Part shown: one piece after another, positions 30,353 to 37,779 of the stretch
Numbering within the stretch: position 1 is the stretch's first letter
How the letters are laid out: every line of letters starts with the position of its first letter
Origin: Cereibacter ovatus
Lineage (GTDB): Bacteria; Pseudomonadota; Alphaproteobacteria; Rhodobacterales; Rhodobacteraceae
Assembly (NCBI RefSeq): GCF_900207575.1
Contig: NZ_OAOQ01000017.1
Location: 1-64,000 of the forward strand
Length of the DNA stretch: 64,000 nucleotides
Direction: 5' to 3'
Made by a program: the position numbers and the translations under genes
Notes under the pieces: generated by a model
Told to the model about the DNA's origin: nothing
What the model saw: the letters and a program-made list of their open reading frames with translations, nothing else
The model's database searches: none

Positions 30353-31855
30353 TCAGTAGACCAGCCGGCTGGCCGCGCCGAACAGCGGCGTCGTCGCGGC
30401 GATCGCCCATGCAAGGACAATCCCCAGACCCAGCCCCACCGTCGCAGGCCCGCTGCGCCGGCCGACCCAGCGCCCCATCAGGCCGAACACCAGCAAAAAC
30501 AGCAGGAACACCGGCGCCACGGTGAAGGACAGGCCCAGCTTCTGCGGCGCCGCCGCCATCGCCCCGCCAAGCGCGATCAGCGGCACCACCGCCAGCAAGC
30601 CCCGGCGCCAGAACCGCGCCCCCTTCGCCAGATGGGCATGTGCCAGCATGAACGGCACCGTCCCCGCCGCCAGAACCGCCATCAAGCCCAGCCGCGGCCC
30701 GGTGGGCAGGAAGGCTGCCGCGTAACGATCCATCGCCAGCGCATACAGCAGGCTGCCCGCCAGCAGCAGCGCCAGCGCCGCAGGATCGATCCGCCAGTCC
30801 AGCCGGCGGTAATGCGCCAGCAGCGCCAGCTGCACCGCGCCCCAGACCCCGAAGAACAGTGCGATCCGGCCGAAACCGGCAAAGCCCAGCACGGATTCGC
30901 CCAAGGCCACGGCGGCCAGCGCGGCGGGCAGCGCGGGTGCCGCCAGCAGGATCAGAAAGAACCGCCAGCCGACCGAGGGCGCCGGGCGCCGGGCCGTGGG
31001 CAGCAGCGCCGAGGCAGGCCCGACCAGTGCCACCAGCGCCGTCAGCAACACCACAATCCACGGCCCGGTCACCGCAACCGCACTTGCCCCCGGTGCCAGC
31101 CAGTCGCGCAACTCGCGCAGCGTGGTGGGCGACCACAGCACGCCGGCATGGCCGACCCACGGCGCCACCGCGGCGCGGCGCTCGATGCCATCGGCCTTCA
31201 CGGTCTGGCCTTCCTGCGGGCTGGGGGTGACCTGCGCCAGTGCCTCAAGCGCCACCTCGCGCAGGCGGCCTTCGCGCTGCCCCGACAGGATCAGAAGCCG
31301 CGCCGGCGCCTGTGGCGTGATCTCACGCGAAAAGGCCGAGATCAGCGCCACGCTTTTTATCCCCGGCCGCTGGGCGGCGACACGCACAAGGATGTCGGTC
31401 GCCATCGAATGGCCGATCAGCGCCGCGGGGCCGCGCAGGCCGGGCAGCGCCTCGGCGGCGTCGATCACCTGAAGCGTCTGGCGCACAAGCTGGACGGTGG
31501 TGCCGCTGGAGCCGGCCTCGTTCGGGAAGGCATCGGGCGACATCGGCAGCCGGCTGCGGCCCTGCCCGTGGAAGTCGAAGGCCACCACCGCCATGCCGGC
31601 GCGGGCGAGTGTCAGCGACATCGCCTCCATCATCTGGCGCGATCCGCCGAAGCCGTGGGCGATCACCGCCAGCGGCGCATCGCCCGCGGTATCGGTGGCG
31701 CGGTAAAGGGTTGCGGGCGTGTCACCCACCGCCAGATCGGTGATGGTTATGCCATGCCGGGCCCGTTCCAGCATCGCCAGCGCGACCACGGCCGCAATGG
31801 CGGCGACAAGGGCGATCAAAAGCCTTCTGCGGCGGGCGGCAGGGGACAAGGGCAA
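30353..31855 (-). CDS. Alpha/beta hydrolase fused to a multi-pass membrane domain
   Basis: A 500-residue protein. A short N-terminal helix (about 11-28) precedes an alpha/beta-hydrolase domain (45-260) with AHGFGGSRQMMEAMS as oxyanion loop and the nucleophile elbow IGHSMATD (Ser150). The likely acid and His lie in LLILSGQREGRLRE and the later PWVGHAGVLWSP. After residue 265 come about eight hydrophobic helices. The catalytic set looks complete. Hydrolases followed by a long membrane domain occur in Rhodobacterales without a proven substrate. A lipid or envelope ester is a guess. Confidence 0.7.
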   Translation of the reverse strand: MPLSPAARRRRLLIALVAAIAAVVALAMLERARHGITITDLAVGDTPATLYRATDTAGDAPLAVIAHGFGGSRQMMEAMSLTLARAGMAVVAFDFHGQGRSRLPMSPDAFPNEAGSSGTTVQLVRQTLQVIDAAEALPGLRGPAALIGHSMATDILVRVAAQRPGIKSVALISAFSREITPQAPARLLILSGQREGRLREVALEALAQVTPSPQEGQTVKADGIERRAAVAPWVGHAGVLWSPTTLRELRDWLAPGASAVAVTGPWIVVLLTALVALVGPASALLPTARRPAPSVGWRFFLILLAAPALPAALAAVALGESVLGFAGFGRIALFFGVWGAVQLALLAHYRRLDWRIDPAALALLLAGSLLYALAMDRYAAAFLPTGPRLGLMAVLAAGTVPFMLAHAHLAKGARFWRRGLLAVVPLIALGGAMAAAPQKLGLSFTVAPVFLLFLLVFGLMGRWVGRRSGPATVGLGLGIVLAWAIAATTPLFGAASRLVY

Positions 31856-31971
31856 CCTCCGGAACGGGACGATCCCGAAGGTTGCCCTTGCGAGGCGGCG
31901 AAGGTCAAGCCGCCTTTCCGCCGGAAAGCCGCCGCGGACGGCGAAGGGCGGCGACTGTCCGAAGCGTCGGC

Positions 31972-32634
31972 TCAGGCGGCTTCGAACCGGGGGAACAGAA
32001 CCTCGTTTTCCAGATGCATGTGATCGACCAGATCCTCGGCGAACTTGCGCACCCCGGCATAAAGCGCGTGCCAGGACCGGCAGGCGCCTTCGGGTGGGGT
32101 GAAGCCGCGGGTCAGATGCTCCAGCCGGCGCAACTGCTCGCCATGCCGGTCGTGGTCGTCACGCATCACCGCAATCGGGCCTTCCAGCGTGGGTGCCCCC
32201 ATCCGCATCATCGGGAACAGGATCTGTTCCTCTTTCTGCATGTGGTCTTCCATCTCGTCGCGCATGTCGTCCAGAAGCAGCATCAGGCCATGGGGCGCCT
32301 CGTCATGGTCGCCATGGACGGCCTCGACCTTTTCGGCCAGCGCGATCAGCTCGGCCAGTTCGCGGCGGTGGGTCTCGTGGTAGCGGTCAAGGATATGGGC
32401 GATCAGGGCGGGCGTGTCCTGCGGTGCGGTGGCGCCGGCCGCGTCAGCCAGGGCCTGAAGCTCGGCCAGAAGCGTTTCCGGGGCAAGGTTGCGGGTTGTG
32501 GCGGCCTCGGCCAGCGTCAGGCCGCCGCCGCAGCAGAAGCTGATGCCATGGCGGCGGAACAGGCCGGCCGCGCCCGGAAGCTGGGCTGCGACATCGCCCA
32601 CTTCGGCATCGAGGGAAAGGAGAAGGTCGGACAT
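31972..32634 (-). CDS. Iron-sulfur cluster repair di-iron protein (Ric/YtfE/ScdA)
   Basis: A 220-residue hemerythrin-like protein that helps restore Fe-S clusters damaged by NO or oxidants. The start was revised to the ATG at 32634 behind AGAGG. The N-terminal ScdA_N domain carries the motif ISFCCGGGLTL (Cys34, Cys35). The C-terminal di-iron domain has the expected His/Glu set: RYHETHRRELA, MEDHMQKEEQILFPMM, DDHDRHGEQL and HMHLENEVLFPRF. An NnrR-like box lies 60 bp upstream, which supports induction by NO. Confidence 0.92.
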   Translation of the reverse strand: MSDLLLSLDAEVGDVAAQLPGAAGLFRRHGISFCCGGGLTLAEAATTRNLAPETLLAELQALADAAGATAPQDTPALIAHILDRYHETHRRELAELIALAEKVEAVHGDHDEAPHGLMLLLDDMRDEMEDHMQKEEQILFPMMRMGAPTLEGPIAVMRDDHDRHGEQLRRLEHLTRGFTPPEGACRSWHALYAGVRKFAEDLVDHMHLENEVLFPRFEAA

Positions 32635-32693
32635 CGGGGCCTCTTGCTTGTCTTGCACCGCGGCCGTCCTAGCCCTGCGGCGGGGCACGAACG

Positions 32694-32707
32694 TTGCGCG
32701 GGCGCAC
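32694..32707 (-). promoter_or_regulatory. NnrR/Dnr-like box upstream of the Ric gene
   Basis: TTGCG-CGGG-CGCAC matches the NnrR consensus TTGCG-N4-CGCAA at 9 of 10 fixed bases. It lies 60 bp before the Ric start and 105 bp before the divergent aldolase start. NnrR is the NO-responsive CRP/FNR-family activator of denitrifying Rhodobacteraceae. Confidence 0.5.
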
Positions 32708-32811
32708 ATTGGGGGCGATCGCCGGCCCAAGATGCGACGCAGGGGCCTTTGACGGCGCGGGGGCGCTGGCCTAAGCCCGCGACAGCGAAACGGACCGCGA
32801 CGGAGGGCACC

Positions 32812-33456
32812 ATGGACGCCGAGGAACTGCGCAAACGGCGGGCGATCATCGAGACCTGCCTTGAGATGAACCGCTCGGGGGTGAATCAGGGCACGTCGGG
32901 CAATGTCTCGGTCCGTCATGGCGAAGGGTTGCTGATCACCCCCACCGCCATGGCCTATGAGAGGATGCAACCCGAAGACATCGTCTACATGGCGATGGAC
33001 GGCACCGTGACCGGCCTGCACAAGCCATCCAGCGAATGGCGCTTTCACCGCGACATCCTTGCCGCGCGCCCCGAAGCCAATGCCGTGGTTCACGCCCATC
33101 CAACCGCCTGCACCACGCTGGCGATCCTGAACCGAGAGATCCCGGCCGTCCATTACATGATCGCCGCCGCGGGCGGGCCCACGATCCGGGTGGCACCCTA
33201 TGCGGTCTATGGCTCGGAAGCGTTGTCGCGCCATGCGGTCGAGGCGCTGAAGGGTCGGCTGGCCTGCCTGCTGGAACATCACGGCATGATCGCCATCGGT
33301 CCCAGCCTTGCGCGGACGATGTGGCTGGCGGTCGAGGTCGAGACGCTGGCGCGGCAATACATGGGCTGTCTGCAACTGGGCGAAGTGCGGCTGTTGTCCG
33401 ACGACCAGATTGCCGAGGTGGCGCAGAAATTCGCAGGCTACGGGCTTCAGGAATAG
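32812..33456 (+). CDS. Class II aldolase (fuculose-phosphate aldolase family)
   Basis: A 214-residue zinc aldolase/epimerase-family protein behind GGAGGG. Motifs: NQGTSGNVSVRHGEGLLITP for phosphate binding, the catalytic Glu in KPSSEWRFHRDI, the zinc His pair in AVVHAHPTACTTLA, and a third zinc His in LLEHHGMIAIG. Relatives include L-fuculose-1-phosphate aldolase and ribulose-phosphate epimerase types, so the substrate is open. No sugar-pathway gene adjoins it. It is divergent from the Ric gene. Confidence 0.85.
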   Translation: MDAEELRKRRAIIETCLEMNRSGVNQGTSGNVSVRHGEGLLITPTAMAYERMQPEDIVYMAMDGTVTGLHKPSSEWRFHRDILAARPEANAVVHAHPTACTTLAILNREIPAVHYMIAAAGGPTIRVAPYAVYGSEALSRHAVEALKGRLACLLEHHGMIAIGPSLARTMWLAVEVETLARQYMGCLQLGEVRLLSDDQIAEVAQKFAGYGLQE

Positions 33457-33609
33457 CGGCCCGAAAATGGCCCCCGGTTGAACGCTGTGGGGCCGATCGC
33501 CTTTGCTGTGGGGGTAGCCCGTCACCGGACAGGGCGCCGGTGGAACGCCCCGCGCGCCTTGGCGCCGGGCGCGGATGGGGCGCCCCCTTGTCGGGGGGCG
33601 CCCGCAGGA

Positions 33610-34218
33610 TCAGCCGCGCCGAACGGTTTTCAGGCCGGTCAGCATCGGGCGGATCAGATCTTCGCGTTTCCACAGCTTGTAGAAGGCGATGGCGGCCAGA
33701 TGCAGCACCACAAGCCCAAGGATCACGTTGCCGATCGTCTCATGCAGGCCCACGGCCTTGCGCGACACCCATGACGGCACATACGAGGCCAGCGGCCCGA
33801 CGTTGATGAAATCATCGGGGTCGGCCACAAGGCCGGTCACCACCTGAAGCATCAGCATCAGCAGGATCGCCACGATGAACAGCCCGCCCAGCGGGTTGTG
33901 CCCGCGCCAGTAGGATGGTTTGCGGCGCCATGCCTCGGCGGCGTAGCCAAGAATATCGCGCGGGCCATAGACGAAGTTCGAGAACCGCGCCGGCGCGGGG
34001 CCGACCAGCGCCCAGATCAGGCGGAAGGCAAGCAGCCCGAGCACGACATAGCCCGCGTAAAAATGCAGCGTCATGATGTCCGGGCCGAAGTGGCCAAGGC
34101 CCCATGCCAGCACCACCGCCGCCGCAAGGGCCCAGTGGAACAGCCGCAGCAGCGGATCCCAGACCTTGACGGTCTCGACGGCGGGTGTGTCGGGGGAATG
34201 AGTGTCCGGGCTGCTCAT
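33610..34218 (-). CDS. Cytochrome b561-type membrane protein
   Basis: A 202-residue di-heme cytochrome b of the b561/Ni-Fe-hydrogenase type with four main helices. His ligands are visible in RLFHWALAAAVV (His28), MTLHFYAGYVVLG, GLHETIGN and VVLHLAAIAFY. It could pass quinol electrons to a periplasmic c-type partner. That partner is probably the adjacent cytochrome c', whose stop lies only 4 bp upstream of this start. The pair is seen elsewhere in Rhodobacteraceae. Confidence 0.88.
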   Translation of the reverse strand: MSSPDTHSPDTPAVETVKVWDPLLRLFHWALAAAVVLAWGLGHFGPDIMTLHFYAGYVVLGLLAFRLIWALVGPAPARFSNFVYGPRDILGYAAEAWRRKPSYWRGHNPLGGLFIVAILLMLMLQVVTGLVADPDDFINVGPLASYVPSWVSRKAVGLHETIGNVILGLVVLHLAAIAFYKLWKREDLIRPMLTGLKTVRRG

Positions 34219-34222
34219 GGCG

Positions 34223-34672
34223 TCAGTCCTTGGCGCGGAAGTCGTCGTGGCACGACTTGCAGGTGGCGCCGACCTTGCCCACCGCAGCGGCCAGTTCCTT
34301 CTGCCCGGCGCCGGCGGCCGGTTCCAGTGCGGCGATGGCCTCGAAGAAGGCCACGCCCTTGGCCTGATAGGCGCTCATGTCCGTCCAGATCGCGGCCTTG
34401 GCATGGCTGCCCTTGGCTTCGCCTTCCGCGGTGCCCGCGGCATAAAGATCGCCGGGGTTGTATTTCGTCAGCGCGACAAGGTCGGCGGCATGGGCGGTGG
34501 CGGCGGCGGCGTCATAGGGCATCTCGCCCTTGGCCATCGCGGCCAGCGGCCCGAATTCCAGCGCCACAAGCGAGAAATAGCCTTGGCGGGCCTCGACGAC
34601 CTTTTCGGCATCGGCCGCCATCGCGACAGCGGGAAGGGAGGCCACCAGGGTGGACAGAAGAACTCGTTTCAT
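34223..34672 (-). CDS. cycP: Cytochrome c'
   Basis: A 149-residue periplasmic cytochrome c'. The start was revised to the ATG at 34672, which yields a signal peptide ending AVAMA-A (residue 19). The mature part is a four-helix bundle with heme motif CKSCH at 138-142 near the C-terminus, as the class requires. Cytochromes c' bind NO at a five-coordinate heme and protect cells against it in Rhodobacter capsulatus. It is cotranscribed with the cytochrome b561 gene. The upstream region 34673-34892 holds an AT-rich promoter zone. Confidence 0.93.
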   Translation of the reverse strand: MKRVLLSTLVASLPAVAMAADAEKVVEARQGYFSLVALEFGPLAAMAKGEMPYDAAAATAHAADLVALTKYNPGDLYAAGTAEGEAKGSHAKAAIWTDMSAYQAKGVAFFEAIAALEPAAGAGQKELAAAVGKVGATCKSCHDDFRAKD

Positions 34673-34892
34673 TGGCTTTTCCTTGCTACAGGCCCGCAAC
34701 GGGCAGGCGAACGTCACACGGTGACGCAACCGAAATCCGTCGTTGTGGGGGATCATTTCAACTGCGGCGGCTTGCCGCAGGTGGCAAAAGTTGGTGATAA
34801 AAACATTTAAAGACAATGCCTTGATATCAGATTTTGAAGTTTGAATATTTTGTCATCCCGGCCGCTTTCGCGCGACGGAAACCGCGGCGGGG
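34673..34892 (-). promoter_or_regulatory. AT-rich promoter zone upstream of cycP
   Basis: This 220-bp gap contains a markedly AT-rich tract (about 34795-34855) in otherwise GC-rich DNA. TTGCC (34772-34776) and GGCAA (34783-34787) form an inverted repeat with a 6-bp spacer. TGATATCA (about 34824) is an 8-bp palindrome. The spacing does not match the usual Fnr or NnrR sites, so the regulator is open. Confidence 0.4.
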
Positions 34893-36443
34893 TTACAGAT
34901 AGCTTTGGATCGGCAGGTGGCCCACCACCCACGACACCGCCCGCAGCCGCATGGGCGAGTCCGGCTCGAACCGCACCAGTTCATCGGTCTCGCCGCGGAT
35001 CACCGACCAGCAAAGCCGCCCCGAGGCCAGCGACAGCCGGTGCGCCTGATCGGGCGCGGTCTCGCGGTCGAACATGGCAGAGAGTTCGGCAAAGACCTCT
35101 GGTTCCTCGAACAGAACGCCCAGCTCGGTGTTCATGAAGGCCGACCGCAGATCGAAGTTCAGCGATCCCACCACCGCCTGCCGCCCGTCGATCAGGAACA
35201 CCTTGGTGTGCAGCAGATCGCGCCGCCCGGTCGGACGGGGCAGGGGGCCGAACTCGAACAGCCGGGCGCCGGCTTGCAGCAGCGGCAGGCGGTAGTGGCG
35301 GTAGGCGCCATGGACCAGCACCATGTCGGTCACCGACAGCGCGTTCGTCATCACCGAAAGCCGCACCCCGCGCCGCGCAAGGCCGGCCAGCAGGTCGCAG
35401 CCATCGTTGCCCGGCACGAAATAGGGCGTGACAAGGCGCACCTCTTGCTTCGCTTCGCGCAGCAGCGTGTTGATCGCATCCGTCATCCACGGGCCGGATC
35501 GGTGCCCCAGCGCCTTGTCGGGCGGATCGGCCAGCAGCGCCACCCGGTCGGTCCAGCGCAGGCGCCCGGTGAACAGCGCCGCGCCGTCACGCCCGTGCAT
35601 CGTGCGCGCGACGAAACTGCGGGCCGCCCCGGATCGGTTGTGGCGGGCCATGCGGCGGCGGAACGCGGTCATGTTGACCTTGAAGCCGGGCCACAGCGTC
35701 AGGATCGGCAGTGCAAGGCCCAGGTTCCAATAGCTGTCGAACAGGCCCTCGACCTCGGTCACCACCGGGCCGGCCAGCATCACATCGGCATCGCGCGACA
35801 TCGGCCCGCCGCTTTCCACGGCATCGTAATAGGTGTCGCCCACGTTGCGCCCGCCGACGATGGCCAGCCGCCCGTCCGCGATCCAGGCCTTGTTGTGCAT
35901 CCGTCGGTTGAAGCGCGACAGGCCCAGCAGCATCTCGAACGACCGTCGCGCGATATGGCCGCGGTTGCGGGTCGGGTTGAACAGGCGAACCTCGACATTG
36001 GGGTGCTGGTTCAGCGCAAGGAAGGCGCGGTCAAAGCCCTGCACGTTCACATCGTCCAGAAGCAGGCGCACCCGCACACCGCGTTCGGCCGCGGCCAGAA
36101 GTTCCTCGATCAGCAGCCAGCCGGTCAGGTCGGTGCGCCAGATGTAATACATCAGGTCAAGGCTGCGCCCCGCCATCCGCGCCGACAGCGCCCGCGCGGC
36201 ATAGGCGTCGCGGTTCTCGATCAGGGCCAGCAGCCCGGAACGGCCGGGATGGGCGGCCTCGATCGGGGCGAAGATCCGGTCCAGTGCGGTGGCCGGCCCG
36301 GTCTTTGGCAGCGCAAGCGTCACCGGGCCGCGGGCTTTGCGCGCGAACCGTCGCCACGAATGAAAGGTCAGCGCCGAAAGCGCGGCGACTACCGCCGCCG
36401 CAAGCGCCAGCCAGACCAGCACTCCGGTCCAGCCGTCGATCAT
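34893..36443 (-). CDS. Phospholipase D-like protein (cardiolipin synthase type)
   Basis: A 516-residue protein with one N-terminal helix (6-28) and two PLD repeats. The HKD motifs are HNKAWIAD (H183, K185, D190) and HTKVFLIDG (H412, K414, D419), each followed by the usual GG/GS-N segment (IVGGRNVGDTYYD and VVGSLNFDLRSAF). The layout fits bacterial cardiolipin synthase ClsC-type enzymes, which make phospholipids by transphosphatidylation at the membrane. It overlaps the upstream EEP gene by 4 bp, so the two are coexpressed. Confidence 0.88.
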   Translation of the reverse strand: MIDGWTGVLVWLALAAAVVAALSALTFHSWRRFARKARGPVTLALPKTGPATALDRIFAPIEAAHPGRSGLLALIENRDAYAARALSARMAGRSLDLMYYIWRTDLTGWLLIEELLAAAERGVRVRLLLDDVNVQGFDRAFLALNQHPNVEVRLFNPTRNRGHIARRSFEMLLGLSRFNRRMHNKAWIADGRLAIVGGRNVGDTYYDAVESGGPMSRDADVMLAGPVVTEVEGLFDSYWNLGLALPILTLWPGFKVNMTAFRRRMARHNRSGAARSFVARTMHGRDGAALFTGRLRWTDRVALLADPPDKALGHRSGPWMTDAINTLLREAKQEVRLVTPYFVPGNDGCDLLAGLARRGVRLSVMTNALSVTDMVLVHGAYRHYRLPLLQAGARLFEFGPLPRPTGRRDLLHTKVFLIDGRQAVVGSLNFDLRSAFMNTELGVLFEEPEVFAELSAMFDRETAPDQAHRLSLASGRLCWSVIRGETDELVRFEPDSPMRLRAVSWVVGHLPIQSYL

Positions 36444-37168
36444 GATGCGGCCGCGATGCGATCGGACAGGCGCAGCCGTGCCTTGATCGGCAGATGATCC
36501 GAGGCTTTCCGCGCAAGCGGGCTGTCGTGGGTTCCCACATCCAGAAGCTGGCCATGTCGGCAGGTCATCAGGCGGTCAAGCGCAAGGATCGGAAACCGGG
36601 AGGGAAAGCTTCTGACCATGACCCCGTCGGTAAAGTGCCGCGCAAGATGGCCCATCGCCGCGCCCGTGCCGCGCCATTCGTTCAGATCGCCCATCAACAG
36701 GATGGGCCGGGGGTCGCATTCCTCGATCCGTTCCAGCAGGTGGCGGGTCTGCGCGGCCCGCGACCCGGGCAGCAGCCCCAGATGCGCGGCGATCACGCGC
36801 AGCGGGCGCCCGGCCACCGAAAGGTCTGTCATCAGCGCGCCGCGCGGCTCGAACCCGGGCAGGACGATCTTCTGCACCCGTTCGACCGCGGCGCCGCGCA
36901 CCAGAAGCAGGTTGCCATGCCAGCCATGGGCGCGGCCGCGGTCCTCGATCTCGACCGCCTCAAGGCCGGTCAGATGTTTCAGATGCGGCAGATCCAGAAG
37001 CCCAGCCCGGTCTCCGAAACGGCGGTCGGCTTCTTGCAGCGCCACGATGTCGGCGCCCAGTTCGGCGATGACAGCGGCTGTGCGGCCAAGGTCACGGCGG
37101 CGGTCGGTGCCCACGCCCTTGTGGATGTTGTAAGAGGCGACTTTGATTTCGACGGAGGTCATCTGCAT
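36440..37168 (-). CDS. Endonuclease/exonuclease/phosphatase-family protein
   Basis: A 242-residue EEP-fold protein. The metal and catalytic residues are visible: ASYNIHKGVG, LQEADRRF, the central VIAAHLGL, LLMGDLNEWRG, and the C-terminal SDHLPIKARL. It lacks a signal peptide. Many such proteins pair with PLD-like cardiolipin synthases, as here (4-bp overlap with the PLD gene), which suggests a lipid phosphodiester role rather than a DNA role. The substrate is unproven. The start ATG at 37168 or 37162 is not clearly separated by ribosome site. Confidence 0.85.
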   Translation of the reverse strand: MQMTSVEIKVASYNIHKGVGTDRRRDLGRTAAVIAELGADIVALQEADRRFGDRAGLLDLPHLKHLTGLEAVEIEDRGRAHGWHGNLLLVRGAAVERVQKIVLPGFEPRGALMTDLSVAGRPLRVIAAHLGLLPGSRAAQTRHLLERIEECDPRPILLMGDLNEWRGTGAAMGHLARHFTDGVMVRSFPSRFPILALDRLMTCRHGQLLDVGTHDSPLARKASDHLPIKARLRLSDRIAAAS

Positions 37169-37221
37169 CTCGCGGGCGGCTTCGGCTTTGTCGCAAGATG
37201 GGAATGAGGCGACCGTTCCGA

Positions 37222-37244
37222 AACCCCCGCCAAGGGCGGGGGTT
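37222..37244 (-). terminator. Hairpin terminator downstream of the phasin-like gene
   Basis: AACCCCCGCC (37222-37231) pairs perfectly with GGCGGGGGTT (37235-37244) around AAG. It lies 30 bp past the phasin stop at 37275 and before the EEP gene. Confidence 0.6.
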
Positions 37245-37274
37245 CCCCCCTTGGCATCGCCGGCCGGCTGCCGG

Positions 37275-37610
37275 TCAGTGTGTCCTGATCTGCGTGGTCC
37301 TGTCGATGGTTTCTTGCCAGATTTCGGTCAGGCGCGCGACCTCGGCAGTGTATTGATCGACGGCCGTTTGCCACCAGACGGCGCGCAGATGGGCCATTTC
37401 CGAAAGGTTTCGGCAATGCATCATCTGCTGCTGGGTCTTGACCGTCTCGCACATCCGGTCGGCGCTGAACTGCACCGCCTCATTGGCGATCCGGGTCCAG
37501 AACTCCATCACGGCGGTGGGTCCGGTGGCGAAGGCAAAGTCGGTTTTCCACGCATCGCCGGGCGAGGTGGGGGGGGCGTCGGCGACCTGGGGTCTCTTCG
37601 GGAAAGTCAT
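37275..37610 (-). CDS. Phasin-like protein
   Basis: A 111-residue, largely helical protein. Segments such as VMEFWTRIANEAVQFSADRM, then QQMMHCRNLSEMAHLRAVWW and a closing amphipathic helix fit the small phasin family that coats polyhydroxyalkanoate granules. No PHA synthase or depolymerase gene is nearby. The family call rests on composition and helical pattern. It has its own hairpin downstream. Confidence 0.6.
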   Translation of the reverse strand: MTFPKRPQVADAPPTSPGDAWKTDFAFATGPTAVMEFWTRIANEAVQFSADRMCETVKTQQQMMHCRNLSEMAHLRAVWWQTAVDQYTAEVARLTEIWQETIDRTTQIRTH

Positions 37611-37779
37611 CTTGAGAGTCCTTGTCTCGGAGCGTCTGTCGCAGAGGGCAGAGTTTCATCCTGCGGCGGATGCGTCAATGATCATGGTCAACCGGCGGTT
37701 CCGGCGGCGCCGCGCCGCGTTGACAGGCGCGCACATCGGGCCAAGCTGGGCATGGTCGAGACGGGGGGCGGGGGGCATC

